Assembly: GCA_027459485.1 (NCBI GenBank)
Contig: DAIDIG010000004.1
Location: 62,001-126,000, forward strand
Source: Bdellovibrionales bacterium
Lineage (GTDB): Bacteria; Bdellovibrionota; Bdellovibrionia; Bdellovibrionales; UBA1609
DNA: 64,000 nucleotides
Direction: 5' to 3'
The translations under genes were made by a program, and so were the position numbers. The notes beneath the pieces were generated by a model that was given only the letters and a program-made list of their open reading frames with translations, was not told where the DNA came from and did not search any database. This document shows positions 17,506 through 26,051 of the stretch, piece by piece; position 1 is the first letter of the stretch, and each line of letters starts with the position of its first letter.

Positions 17506-17958
17506 ATGGCAAGAAAAAGTGCACGAAAAGCGAAGTCGAAATCAACACGATCAACTAAAAAAGCGAAACGCAGCCCTAAAGCTCGTAAAGCTAGCAAAAA
17601 ATCAGCGAGCCGGGGTCGAGCCACTCCGAATAAGCGCTCGAAACGCGTCACGACGAAACGAACCGCTTCAAAGCGAGCCACCTCAAAAAGAGCTGCTCCA
17701 AAAACAAATCCGGCCGGAGTCGTTGGCGCTTTCGGCGGTACAGCTGCAACTGCCGCATTTATGTCAGAGCTCGATGATTCGGAGGAAGAGCTAGGCCGCA
17801 CAGAAGCGGTCGAGTTCGAATCACTAGACGAGATGATCGATAATGAGACCGATGATCTCGAGTCTTCGGACGATGACGAATCCGATGACGACTCATCTGG
17901 AGATGTCGAAGACGATCATGAAGGCGGACCTTCAGATGATGAAGGCAACTATTTCTGA
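17506..17958 (+). CDS. Bipolar histone-H1-like basic/acidic protein
   Basis: A 150-residue disordered protein with strict charge polarity. Residues 1-66 are almost all Lys, Arg, Ser, Thr and Ala, including KRTASKRATSKRAAPK-type repeats as in H1/HU-tail-like proteins and an SRGRATP segment. Residues 67-87 are a Gly/Ala-rich hinge. Residues 88-150 are mostly Asp, Glu and Ser. The ATG has GAGGG upstream. The basic half would bind nucleic acid; the acidic half could self-inhibit or bind polymerase or other proteins, in the manner of the CarD/HMGA-type factors of myxobacteria. Those roles are inference. It stands alone between the flagellin terminator and the FecR gene. Confidence 0.85.
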   Translation: MARKSARKAKSKSTRSTKKAKRSPKARKASKKSASRGRATPNKRSKRVTTKRTASKRATSKRAAPKTNPAGVVGAFGGTAATAAFMSELDDSEEELGRTEAVEFESLDEMIDNETDDLESSDDDESDDDSSGDVEDDHEGGPSDDEGNYF

Positions 17959-17992
17959 TTCAATTTGAGACGAAGCATAAAGCCCGATAACC

Positions 17993-18024
17993 TTCTCACC
18001 GATAAGTATGTATATCGGTGGGAG
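17993..18024 (+). promoter_or_regulatory. RNA hairpin masking the FecR-gene ribosome site
   Basis: CACCGATA (17997-18004) pairs exactly with TATCGGTG (18013-18020). The stem can be extended by four pairs, including two G-U, to 17993/18024. The strand that pairs contains GGGAG, the ribosome site for ATG 18033. It could be an RNA thermometer-like or protein-controlled switch. Confidence 0.45.
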
Positions 18025-18032
18025 AAAAGCGT

Positions 18033-19013
18033 ATGGCACGTTTATCGGTTTGGTATCGCGCGTGTTTTGTTTTGCTTTCTGTTTGGCTGTTCACCTCGCT
18101 CACTCACGCCCAATCGGTAGATGGAATTTTTAAAGTCGTTAAAGGCGACGTTAAAGTTCAACAAGCTGCCAATAATCAAATAGTAAAAGCTAAAATTGGG
18201 CAAAGAGTATTCCCGCACGATACGGTTATCACTAGTGAAGATTCTCGCGCTAAAGTCGTTATGGTCGATGGCAACATCATCAACATTATGCCTTCGACGA
18301 AATTTATAATACAGGCGTATCAGTACCAGCCAAGTCAGGATAAAAAGAATGTCCTACTCAATGTCATGTATGGCAAAATCCGCACCACTGTTCAGCAGAA
18401 GTACATTGGCACTAATAAATTCCAGGTTAAAACACCGTCAGCTGTAGCCGGTGTGAGAGGCACTGATTTTATTACCAGCTACAACGCGACCAACAATACC
18501 AGTTCGATTATCACCTTTCGTGGTCGGGTTGAATTCGGCAAGCCAGGGCCAAACGGCCAGATTTCGAATTCTGTCTTTGTCTCCGCCGGGCAAATGAGCA
18601 AAATCTCTGGGGTGCGACCGCCGTCGGCGCCGACTGAAATGCCAAGAAATTTTATGGTCCAGATGGACAATCAATCAAAAGCCGATACGAGTTCACCGCG
18701 CGCTCCGGCCTCCGGCCTGCCCAATTCGGGGTCAACGCCGAATCCCCAACCCAACAATTCTGGCACCAACAATCACGATGATGGGCACCGGCAACCCGCG
18801 TCGGTTTCGATCGGAGGAGCGCCGACCGGTACAATGTTACTCCCCGCCGACTTTCCGACAGTGGATGGGGCGATGAGTGGCACGATGCCGACGAACGTAT
18901 TACCGCCGCCCAATATGCCCTTCATGCAGGCGCCGACAAATAACTTTGTTCATAATGTTTTGATGAACTCCGCGACCAAAAGAGTGAACGTCAGTATCAC
19001 CACTGGACCATAA
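18033..19013 (+). CDS. Exported FecR-domain protein
   Basis: A 326-residue protein with a signal peptide ending THAQ, then a FecR domain (~residues 35-185: GDVKVQQ, VFPHDTVITSEDSRAKVVMVDGNIINIMPSTKF, TPSAVAGVRGTDF). The C-terminal ~140 residues are Pro-, Asn- and Ser-rich and likely disordered. This form lacks the membrane anchor of FecR sigma regulators and resembles stand-alone periplasmic or surface FecR-domain proteins. ATG 18033 is preferred to GTG 18018 because GGGAG lies eight bases upstream. It is 25 bases from the TPR-barrel gene and probably works with it. Confidence 0.88.
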   Translation: MARLSVWYRACFVLLSVWLFTSLTHAQSVDGIFKVVKGDVKVQQAANNQIVKAKIGQRVFPHDTVITSEDSRAKVVMVDGNIINIMPSTKFIIQAYQYQPSQDKKNVLLNVMYGKIRTTVQQKYIGTNKFQVKTPSAVAGVRGTDFITSYNATNNTSSIITFRGRVEFGKPGPNGQISNSVFVSAGQMSKISGVRPPSAPTEMPRNFMVQMDNQSKADTSSPRAPASGLPNSGSTPNPQPNNSGTNNHDDGHRQPASVSIGGAPTGTMLLPADFPTVDGAMSGTMPTNVLPPPNMPFMQAPTNNFVHNVLMNSATKRVNVSITTGP

Positions 19014-19038
19014 TATTTTCGTTCTATACCCTAAATGA

Positions 19039-21192
19039 ATGCGACGTTGGGTCCTCTTCTTGTTGCTCATTTCGACATGCGCGATCGCCGAACAAGGCCC
19101 GTCCTCTATGGTTGTCCGATATGGCTCGGCTGACTGGAATACAAATAGCCATAAGATAGAAACCGCATTTGTTTTTGTACGAGATAAATCCACCGGCAAA
19201 ATCGCCAAAATTCTTTTAGAGGAGACCGCACCCAACTCGTCATTGTTTGAAGGCCGATTCTTAATTCAATGGGACCAATCAAAAGCCGCTCCCGATTTTT
19301 ACGTTCCACCGCCGAAGCTTGCAAAGTCCGGCAATACAAAACAGTTTCAGAACCTGCTTCGAGCCGGCAAATTGAAACCGCACAGCGTATTTGCGCACCT
19401 AGAAAATAAGCGGCTCATCTACGAGATTTTCGACACCGACGCTCAAGCCGAACAGGCTCGAAAGATTTACGAGCAGGCAAGTGCTTCACCGGTGGTTGCG
19501 AATGCACCGAGTATCAAGACTGGCCCAATTGAGAACCCCGCGAGCGAAAGCACGGCCGCACGTGAAGCCGCTCGCCTTCGTATGGAGCAAATCGAAGCCC
19601 AACGTCTGCAGAAGCAGCAGCTCGAAATGCAACGTATGGCCGAGAGCGCGCGTGAAGCGCGTAAAACCCAAGCGGCCGAGCTCGCTGCCAATGCCTCAAA
19701 AGATTATGAACAGAGCGAATACCAAAAGGCCGTCGATGAATTTCATCAAGCCAGCGAACTCGACCCCGAAAATCACACTTATTATTTTAAGTACGGCGTA
19801 TCGCTTTACCGGCTGAAAAAATACGACGACGCTCTCGTGGCGCTCCAACTCGCCCCTGTCAGCGGGATGACCGACACCGCGAAAAACTACTACATGGGGC
19901 TCATCCATTATAAACTCAATGAATTGACGGACGCCTCCGATTCATTTCAACGCGTGAGGGCCGCCCATGAGCCGAAATTATCCCCCGCCGCAGCCTATTA
20001 TCTCGGTCTCATTGAGGTCGCTCAAAATAAACTGCCTCAAGCCAAAGAAGACTTTCAGTACGTACTCGACAATTCCCAAAATGCGCCAGGCCTCGACAAT
20101 AAGGCTGAAGAAAATATTGAACGCATAGACGCCATGATGGCCAATCAGAACGTGGCACGACGTAAATGGGCAATCGACGCATCCGAATCTTTGATTTATG
20201 ACTCCGATATATTGCTGAATCCGAACAATGGCGCCGCTTCAACCGGTAACCCCTCCAATCAAGGTGGCGGCCGCGTTGACACAAACCTTGAGCTGACCCG
20301 CCAATTGTACTATAGCGACAGCGCCGAATTTAAAGCCGTTTTTAACGGTAATTACATGTGGTCATTCAATTCTACTTTTGCCGCAGGTGACCCGACAGAT
20401 TTAACTTTTGATTTACCGTACACATTAAAATCGATGTGGCATGGTAAACCGTCGCGATTGACCTTCACCCCCGGTTTTGAAACTTTGGCTATGGACTACA
20501 ACAATGTGAGCGGCGGCACCAGTCGCCCCGACATAATGGATGGCTACACCGGCGAAGTCGACTGGCAACTTCAGAATCGACCCGATTGGTATTCTGATAC
20601 TATGTTCAGCATCGCGCACGACAACTCGCTGCTGGTCATTGGCAGCCCGGTCTATAATGCAACAGCTTGGATGTATACGGTCATGCAAACCGAGTCGAAA
20701 TACTTCGACGCGAAAAAGCAAACCGCGTTAGTCGGATATGCCGGGTTCACTTATAACGCGGCTCTCGGCGACTATTACGCCTACAACATGATCGATTTAG
20801 GCGTGATTTACTCGGCTCCGATACGAAGGTTCAAAAACGTACTGTGGGACGCCGCTATTACAGATTATCGAATGGTGTTTCCGAACAAAAACAACGGCGT
20901 GCAAAACAGCGAAACAGACGATGATGCGACCCTCACGGCCGGCCTAACCAAAATCGTGAACGCGCATTGGAATGGCATCCTCACCGCATCCTACACGACA
21001 AATTCGTCGGACGTGCCAGCATCGCAGTACAACAAATACATTGTAATGGCGACAGTGAATTACCATTGGGATGATGCACCGATAAACACGGAATCATCCA
21101 CACCCGCTAATCCGTTAGCCACACCTCTCACGAACCCCGTGACAAATCCGCTCAACCAAATGAATAATCCCCTCGCGCCACAAAATAACTAA
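19039..21192 (+). CDS. TPR protein with C-terminal outer-membrane barrel
   Basis: A 717-residue exported protein. Signal peptide 1-18, an N-terminal beta region, and an Ala/Glu/Arg-rich helical linker (~165-215, AAREAARLRMEQIEAQRLQ). TPR units cover ~218-370 (KDYEQSEYQKAVDEFHQASELDPENH, YYMGLIHYKLNELTDASDSF, YYLGLIEVAQNKLPQAKEDF). The C-terminal ~330 residues have alternating aromatic strands typical of an outer-membrane barrel, with a low-complexity Asn/Pro/Leu tail. The TPR-then-barrel order recalls PgaA/PelB-type exporters, but no sequence motif proves polysaccharide export. It follows the FecR gene closely; the ATG has no strong ribosome site. Confidence 0.82.
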   Translation: MRRWVLFLLLISTCAIAEQGPSSMVVRYGSADWNTNSHKIETAFVFVRDKSTGKIAKILLEETAPNSSLFEGRFLIQWDQSKAAPDFYVPPPKLAKSGNTKQFQNLLRAGKLKPHSVFAHLENKRLIYEIFDTDAQAEQARKIYEQASASPVVANAPSIKTGPIENPASESTAAREAARLRMEQIEAQRLQKQQLEMQRMAESAREARKTQAAELAANASKDYEQSEYQKAVDEFHQASELDPENHTYYFKYGVSLYRLKKYDDALVALQLAPVSGMTDTAKNYYMGLIHYKLNELTDASDSFQRVRAAHEPKLSPAAAYYLGLIEVAQNKLPQAKEDFQYVLDNSQNAPGLDNKAEENIERIDAMMANQNVARRKWAIDASESLIYDSDILLNPNNGAASTGNPSNQGGGRVDTNLELTRQLYYSDSAEFKAVFNGNYMWSFNSTFAAGDPTDLTFDLPYTLKSMWHGKPSRLTFTPGFETLAMDYNNVSGGTSRPDIMDGYTGEVDWQLQNRPDWYSDTMFSIAHDNSLLVIGSPVYNATAWMYTVMQTESKYFDAKKQTALVGYAGFTYNAALGDYYAYNMIDLGVIYSAPIRRFKNVLWDAAITDYRMVFPNKNNGVQNSETDDDATLTAGLTKIVNAHWNGILTASYTTNSSDVPASQYNKYIVMATVNYHWDDAPINTESSTPANPLATPLTNPVTNPLNQMNNPLAPQNN

Positions 21193-21374
21193 CCCCGCTT
21201 ACGGAGAGAGTGCCTTGGGTTTTGGCGGCAGAGCGGCCGTCTCTACGTCTTGTATTGCGATTTTTGCTTACAGTGTGAGCGCCTTTTGCAGGTTTGTGAG
21301 CGCCCTCAAGTTCCGGTTACACTTTTACGAGATTCGTCAGCAAAAACAATGGTCCATTCCGGAGAGGGATAATC

Positions 21375-21533
21375 ATGCAAAAAAATATCTCAATGAAAAG
21401 TCCGACAAAAAAAATTCTACGCGCAGTCGTGGCGATTCTTGCGGCGGCCGCTGCCATCGCGATCCTTTCTCAATGTTCAAAGAAGTCGACATCGACTGGT
21501 ACGGTCAGCGTCAGCTTACAGAAAGTGTCATAA
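21375..21533 (+). CDS. 52-residue lipoprotein
   Basis: A short reading frame, M-Q-K-N-I-S to L-Q-K-V-S. Its Lys-rich N-region is followed by a hydrophobic Ala/Val/Ile core and a lipobox LSQC at Cys34, then a Ser/Thr/Lys tail of 18 residues. GAGAGGG lies eight bases before the ATG. It is probably exported and lipidated as a tiny mature lipoprotein. It lies between the TPR-barrel gene and the Cys-rich exported protein and may be part of that surface system. Too short for most gene finders. Confidence 0.72.
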   Translation: MQKNISMKSPTKKILRAVVAILAAAAAIAILSQCSKKSTSTGTVSVSLQKVS

Positions 21534-21565
21534 CTGGCTTAAAATTTAATTCTACGGAGATAAAA

Positions 21566-22639
21566 ATGAATCAGGATATCTGCTTTATTCGACGATTTTA
21601 TATGGCTCTCATTGCGGCAATTTGCCTGGCGACTTTATCGGCACGGGCCGCGAACTCGGGCGGCGTTAGTTTTACGCCGACTAGTCTCGAACTGCCGGTC
21701 TGGGCGATCAGCCTTCACTCGAGTACAGATGGCTCGAGCGCGACACTTTATAACTGTGCAGGCTCAACCGACGCCGATTGCTACGTCGACTTAGCGCAAA
21801 CATCGCAGCTCACCGCTCTCGCCGCGAAAATGTCAAATGTCACAGTGCCCACAGATACCTATGATTCAATCGACGTTAGCTATTGTCAAAACTCGAGTGG
21901 CAACGCCAACTACACGTATCAGATGGAGGGCAGTGTTTCTCTCGCTGGCACAATGTACTACACGGCAACGTCAGCGAATGGTTATCTCACGAGTACTGCG
22001 GCAAACGAAGCTTACATTGCAATTTCAGTGCCCGGCTGCTCGCAAGAATACAAATTTACGAACCCCGTTACAGTCTCAAAGAATTCGACAGCCTCGATTA
22101 CTCTGTTCACCACTCTTGTGAATATGGGTTGGGCAACCAACACCATTACGAGTTACACCGTCGTGGGTTCTTACCCAGCGGGATATAACAGCCAAAGTTG
22201 CGTGAACAATGGAGCTAGTAACTACGTATGTTCAAACGCGGCGTTACTCATTCCCTACTTCGGCACCGGGACGCCGACCGTCCAATATTATCAGTTCACC
22301 GATACAACGGCCGGGAGCGGAAACGGCGTCGGCGCCCAATTGATGGTCCTTCTGGATTCAGTCGGAAATTTTATTGGAGCATTTCCTGGCCGAGTCTTTA
22401 CAACTGTCACGGCAGGAGTGATGAACTTTGGCCAGGCCGGTGGGTTCGACGCGCAAATCACGACGATATCGAATACTTCAGGCAGCAGCTATATCGTGAC
22501 CAACGGCTCCCAAACGAATACATCAAATGGATTTTATTTCAGCGGGTTTCAGCTGCTCTCGGCGGTCAACGACACTGTAACCGGAAGCGGATCAGTGCTC
22601 GGCAATACTGTTGACTATACCGAGACTCGAACACAGTAA
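21566..22639 (+). CDS. Cys-rich exported protein of unknown function
   Basis: A 357-residue protein with signal peptide ending SARAANS. The mature part is rich in Ser, Thr, Asn, Gly and Tyr with paired Cys (YNCAGSTDADC; SQSCVNNGASNYVC), suggesting disulfides in an extracellular or surface beta protein. I do not recognise a family. ATG 21566 with GGAGA upstream is the real start; the frame stays open upstream to 21215 but that stretch covers the 52-residue lipoprotein gene in another frame. It ends 24 bases from a convergent gene. Confidence 0.78.
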   Translation: MNQDICFIRRFYMALIAAICLATLSARAANSGGVSFTPTSLELPVWAISLHSSTDGSSATLYNCAGSTDADCYVDLAQTSQLTALAAKMSNVTVPTDTYDSIDVSYCQNSSGNANYTYQMEGSVSLAGTMYYTATSANGYLTSTAANEAYIAISVPGCSQEYKFTNPVTVSKNSTASITLFTTLVNMGWATNTITSYTVVGSYPAGYNSQSCVNNGASNYVCSNAALLIPYFGTGTPTVQYYQFTDTTAGSGNGVGAQLMVLLDSVGNFIGAFPGRVFTTVTAGVMNFGQAGGFDAQITTISNTSGSSYIVTNGSQTNTSNGFYFSGFQLLSAVNDTVTGSGSVLGNTVDYTETRTQ

Positions 22640-22662
22640 ACACCGAACCGAGGCGGATCGGC

Positions 22663-23592
22663 TTAAAACGACGCTGAGGCTTCGTTAGAATACGGACTGC
22701 AGTTTGGATTTCCGCTCGAATCAGTCGTGCATGCTTTCATGGTGAAGTAATATGTCGTCCCGCTTTGAAACGGGTAATACACCTGATACGTGAACGGCTG
22801 GTTCGAAAAATCTCCGACCGGGATGACCGGCATGGTCTGAGTCGCCGGCACCACCGTGTTATTTTGCACGCTGTAATTTGCCTCTGGCGATACGACACCG
22901 TTTGAAGCCTGCGTTTGCGTGCCGAACGAATAGGTGACGGAATCAATAGTCTGATTATCCGAAAGGGTGTTTTCTAATTGAAAATTGAGTGTCACCATTC
23001 CCGATGGCGAGCCGCCGCCGCCTGAACCGGAACCGCTACCGCCGCCAGTGCCGCCGCCGCCTGAACCCGAACTACTTCCGCTACCGCTGGATCCAGAGCC
23101 GCTGCCCGTCCCCGATGAGGCGGCCTGAGTTGAAAATATGATTGTGTATGCGCTTTGATTCGTTGGCACCTGTAACGTTTGGCCGTTTACATCCGTCAAA
23201 GCTTTTTGGATTGAAAGTGTGTAAACGTCTGAAGGCCAGAGGGTCATGCCCGAATTGTTTAATTTCACCGTCAATGTCGCGCCCGATACATTGATGCTGA
23301 TCGGTTGAAATCCGTGGTTCTTACTTGAAAGCGAGATCACGGTGTCAGTCGTTTGCGCATTGAGATCGAGATATGCCACCGATGCATCAATCGGATTTGA
23401 AAACGTCACGGTCATAGAAAAGCCGGCAGTCGCGACTCCGCTCGCATTTTGAGCCGGAACCGAACTTAACACAGAAAACGGTGCTGCGTTATGCGTTTGC
23501 TGACTAGCCGAAGGTCCGCCACCACCACCGCCGCCGCAACCGACAATGCTGAAAAGGCTGACCACAGAACATATAAATATAATCTGTTTCAG
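22663..23592 (-). CDS. Ig-like (SbsA-type) lipoprotein with Gly/Ser linker
   Basis: A lipoprotein with lipobox SIVGC followed by seven Gly. Residues ~30-150 resemble a bacterial Ig-like SbsA domain (VLSSVPAQNASGVATAGFSMTVTFSNPI, WPSDVYTLSIQ). A ~40-residue Gly/Ser linker follows, then a C-terminal beta domain of fibronectin-like character ending in NCSPYSNEASASF. I place the start at CTG 23592. GGGGGAGG lies six bases before it, the CTG overlaps the upstream TGA as CTGA, and the signal peptide begins there. A conventional GTG start exists at 23631 (335-base overlap-free alternative adding 13 residues) but has no ribosome site. Likely surface adhesin-like; function unknown. Confidence 0.8.
   Translation of the reverse strand: MKQIIFICSVVSLFSIVGCGGGGGGGPSASQQTHNAAPFSVLSSVPAQNASGVATAGFSMTVTFSNPIDASVAYLDLNAQTTDTVISLSSKNHGFQPISINVSGATLTVKLNNSGMTLWPSDVYTLSIQKALTDVNGQTLQVPTNQSAYTIIFSTQAASSGTGSGSGSSGSGSSSGSGGGGTGGGSGSGSGGGGSPSGMVTLNFQLENTLSDNQTIDSVTYSFGTQTQASNGVVSPEANYSVQNNTVVPATQTMPVIPVGDFSNQPFTYQVYYPFQSGTTYYFTMKACTTDSSGNPNCSPYSNEASASF
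23001..23118 (-). repeat. Low-complexity Gly/Ser-coding tract
   Basis: An irregular run of GGN and AGC/TCN codons coding the ~40-residue Gly/Ser linker of the Ig-like lipoprotein. Such tracts are prone to length change by slippage. Confidence 0.7.
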
Positions 23593-24224
23593 ATTTGACC
23601 TCCCCCGATAAGATCGATGGTTCTCTTGCACTCGATGTACCCAGCGAACGAGCCATTAACGGACCTGTTGAGAGTCTGCAAAAAAAGCTTGGCGTTGGCG
23701 ACAAGCTGCTCTGGCTGAATAAGTTGTACGTTGGACGCCTCTTCGGCAATTTCTCTTAGCGGCGAACTCGGCTCTAGTTTTTGTGTGACCGCCGGGTTAA
23801 GCAAATCTGAAATAAATTGTTGCGATGGCAGCGCCTTATATAGCATCGCTATTTTTCGATGAATTGACTTCTGTAGCGCTTCGCTCATCGCCTTGTCTTG
23901 AGCATAGTGAAATGCTTGCAGCGGAGGAGTATAAACGACTCTCAACGTCGCGGGCTGCCGCTTTTGCATCATCAAGTCATCGACTCTCTCTTGAAAATTC
24001 GCCAGACGGTACTCGGCTCGACCAGCTTTGTCACAACGCTTGCGAATCTCATAAAGCCCCGATGAAAGGTCACTGGGTAGCCCTTTGTGTTCGCGCTCTA
24101 TTTTCTGCGCGAATGCGACGACCGTGCGCAAATCATTTGTCGCCGCAGGCGACAACGCTTTATTTTCCGCCTGACTTTGAATCCCCAGAAAGCAACCTAA
24201 GAAAACTATCAATCCCCATTTCAT
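23589..24224 (-). CDS. Exported helical protein of unknown function
   Basis: A 211-residue protein with signal peptide MKWGLIVFLGCFLGIQSQA. The mature chain is mostly helical and basic, with two Cys far apart. No family recognised. The ATG at 24224 has GAGG at proper distance. Its TGA overlaps the apparent CTG start of the Ig-like lipoprotein, indicating coupled expression; the two products may act together at the cell surface. Confidence 0.78.
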   Translation of the reverse strand: MKWGLIVFLGCFLGIQSQAENKALSPAATNDLRTVVAFAQKIEREHKGLPSDLSSGLYEIRKRCDKAGRAEYRLANFQERVDDLMMQKRQPATLRVVYTPPLQAFHYAQDKAMSEALQKSIHRKIAMLYKALPSQQFISDLLNPAVTQKLEPSSPLREIAEEASNVQLIQPEQLVANAKLFLQTLNRSVNGSFAGYIECKRTIDLIGGGQI

Positions 24225-24368
24225 TTTCTTTACCTCTTTTTTGGCGAAGTAACTTTTATGAAAATGAATGTCAATGCAGAGAATTTTTCGCGAGAGAAAT
24301 TACATCACACGTGACAAATTTGGGCGTGAACAAAACTCATAAAAAAAATTTTAGTTCTGTAAAACGAT

Positions 24369-24986
24369 TTAACCGATATACGCATCGAGACGTTGTGATG
24401 TTTCGATTGCAAGTTCGCGCCAATCCATCAGCCCGATAAGTTGCGTTGTAATCTCCGCTTCGAGTCGTTCGTGATCGCGAATTGGCACTCGAACAATCGA
24501 TTGCGTTCGCTCATCGGGCGGCAATACTCCCTGCAAATGCAAAAATTTAAGCTGAAACTGTAAGCGCAAAAAGCCAAGTTCACGCGTCGTTTCGACCGCG
24601 CGCAAACTGTGACCGAGCAAATTGAAGATTTCTTTGTTCGAATCCCCCTCTCGCGCTGCAAGCCCCACAGTTCTCACAAACTGTAACGCCATGTCGAGAC
24701 GATCATAATCCGTTTTTATTTTCGCGAAATCATCGAGAAGAGTCGCCTCTTCAAGCACTGGCAACCTCTCGTTGCCGGACGTAAGTTCGGATGAACGCCG
24801 TTTCACAGTCACGGCCAAATGATGAGTGGGTTCGAGAATACCCCCGCCGAATCGCTTGCGACTTCTGAGCGCCGACTTTGCGATCGCCGAATAAACGGAA
24901 CCGTCAGTTGAAATAAATTTTAAAATAAGGTCGGCCTCACCATATTTCACTTTGCTGAGGCAAATCACGCGCTCTTGATTGATCAT
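24369..24986 (-). CDS. recO: DNA repair protein RecO
   Basis: RecO loads RecA onto SSB-coated DNA in the RecFOR pathway. The N-terminal OB-fold domain is recognisable (ERVICLSKVKYGEADLILKFISTDG, KSALRSRKRFGGGILEP), followed by the helical domain. At 205 residues it is shorter than the usual ~240, and it lacks the C-terminal Cys4 zinc site found in many RecO proteins, as does E. coli RecO. It is the last gene of the nuo operon, 27 bases after the unknown gene at 25014. No terminator is visible after it. Confidence 0.88.
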   Translation of the reverse strand: MINQERVICLSKVKYGEADLILKFISTDGSVYSAIAKSALRSRKRFGGGILEPTHHLAVTVKRRSSELTSGNERLPVLEEATLLDDFAKIKTDYDRLDMALQFVRTVGLAAREGDSNKEIFNLLGHSLRAVETTRELGFLRLQFQLKFLHLQGVLPPDERTQSIVRVPIRDHERLEAEITTQLIGLMDWRELAIETSQRLDAYIG

Positions 24987-25013
24987 CAGGCGGGTTCCCC
25001 ATGAAAACGCTCT

Positions 25014-26045
25014 TCACGATCCATATTGGTCTTTTAGCACGTCTCGCCGCGCTCGCAAAAGGGCCTCGATAAAACCGTCACGCGATCGAAATTCACTTGA
25101 AATCATAATAAGTCCGCGAAGCATATTGGGGGTGAGTGCCCAGTCTCCATAAAAATCTAAAGTTCTGACAGCGCCCCAGCGCGACAGACTCGTCGTTTCA
25201 AGACGGTTTTCAAAACCTGGTTCCGCTAAAGTCATTTCGAGCCGCGCCGCCAATCGATCAATGATTGCGTGACCGTCCGCATCTTCCCAATAAATGAGTG
25301 CGCGATCGTAAATCCGGTCGGCTCGGTCTTGCCACAAAACTTTAGCATCTGCCGCCTTTGCCAATTCGGCTTGCCACGTTTGCACGTCACTCGCATTTGA
25401 CACCATTGGCCTTTGGAACCACTGCAAGTGGTCATCTGTGATGACGTCATAGTAAAGCTTGTCCGCCGTCTGCTTGGCAACGCGCGCTCGCTCACCGATA
25501 CACGCAATCGCCAATTTCGTGCTCAATGAATATAGGTTAAATGCGTGACGAGGCACCAGGGGCTTCGGACCTTCGTAGAAATGACGACAGTGTGAAACGC
25601 GTATTTGTATGATCGGTTTATCGCTGAGCGCCGCCTCAAGGGCCTGTATTTCGTAGGTTCGTGCAAACAAAGGATCATCGACACTATATAAGACAAGCAA
25701 ATCTTCTCGCGTCAGGGATGACGCCCACGCCGCCGGATCGGCTAAAACGTCGGGCTCCAACGCGATCATCTGATAGCCGAGCTTCGCGAGCGGCAAAATT
25801 GCCGCTTCGAAATAGGGGTTCATTTTTTTAAAGAAATGAACTTTCTTTTTGAGCGGGTAGAGGTGCGAAGCTCCCACCACTGCTTCGACGAGCGCGTGAC
25901 CTATCCCCTGGTACAAGCGAGTGTCTACACCTAGTGGACCAGTTTCGCCCGGCGCCGCTACGACTTCGGTCATCGCGATCAGTCGCTCGCGAATCGAATC
26001 GTTTAATGACTGATAACTGCCGGTCGGGCGAAAATCCAAACGCAC
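25014..26045 (-). CDS. Unknown protein, possibly degenerate PLP fold-type I
   Basis: A 343-residue cytoplasmic protein. The order of strands and helices, and segments such as DKPIIQIRVSHCRHF and NLYSLSTKLAIACIGERA, recall the cofactor-binding core of fold-type I PLP enzymes (aspartate aminotransferase/cysteine desulfurase), with a Lys at LSTK. The match is weak and could be coincidental. It starts with GTG six bases after nuoI and precedes recO. Position in the nuo operon could hint at a role in Fe-S assembly or complex I maturation; that is speculation. Confidence 0.7.
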   Translation of the reverse strand: MRLDFRPTGSYQSLNDSIRERLIAMTEVVAAPGETGPLGVDTRLYQGIGHALVEAVVGASHLYPLKKKVHFFKKMNPYFEAAILPLAKLGYQMIALEPDVLADPAAWASSLTREDLLVLYSVDDPLFARTYEIQALEAALSDKPIIQIRVSHCRHFYEGPKPLVPRHAFNLYSLSTKLAIACIGERARVAKQTADKLYYDVITDDHLQWFQRPMVSNASDVQTWQAELAKAADAKVLWQDRADRIYDRALIYWEDADGHAIIDRLAARLEMTLAEPGFENRLETTSLSRWGAVRTLDFYGDWALTPNMLRGLIMISSEFRSRDGFIEALLRARRDVLKDQYGS

Positions 26046-26051
26046 GCGCGG

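Noticed and set aside
23001-23118. Tandem repeat or CRISPR-like array
   Set aside because: It is an irregular Gly/Ser codon tract inside a gene with no regular spacers.
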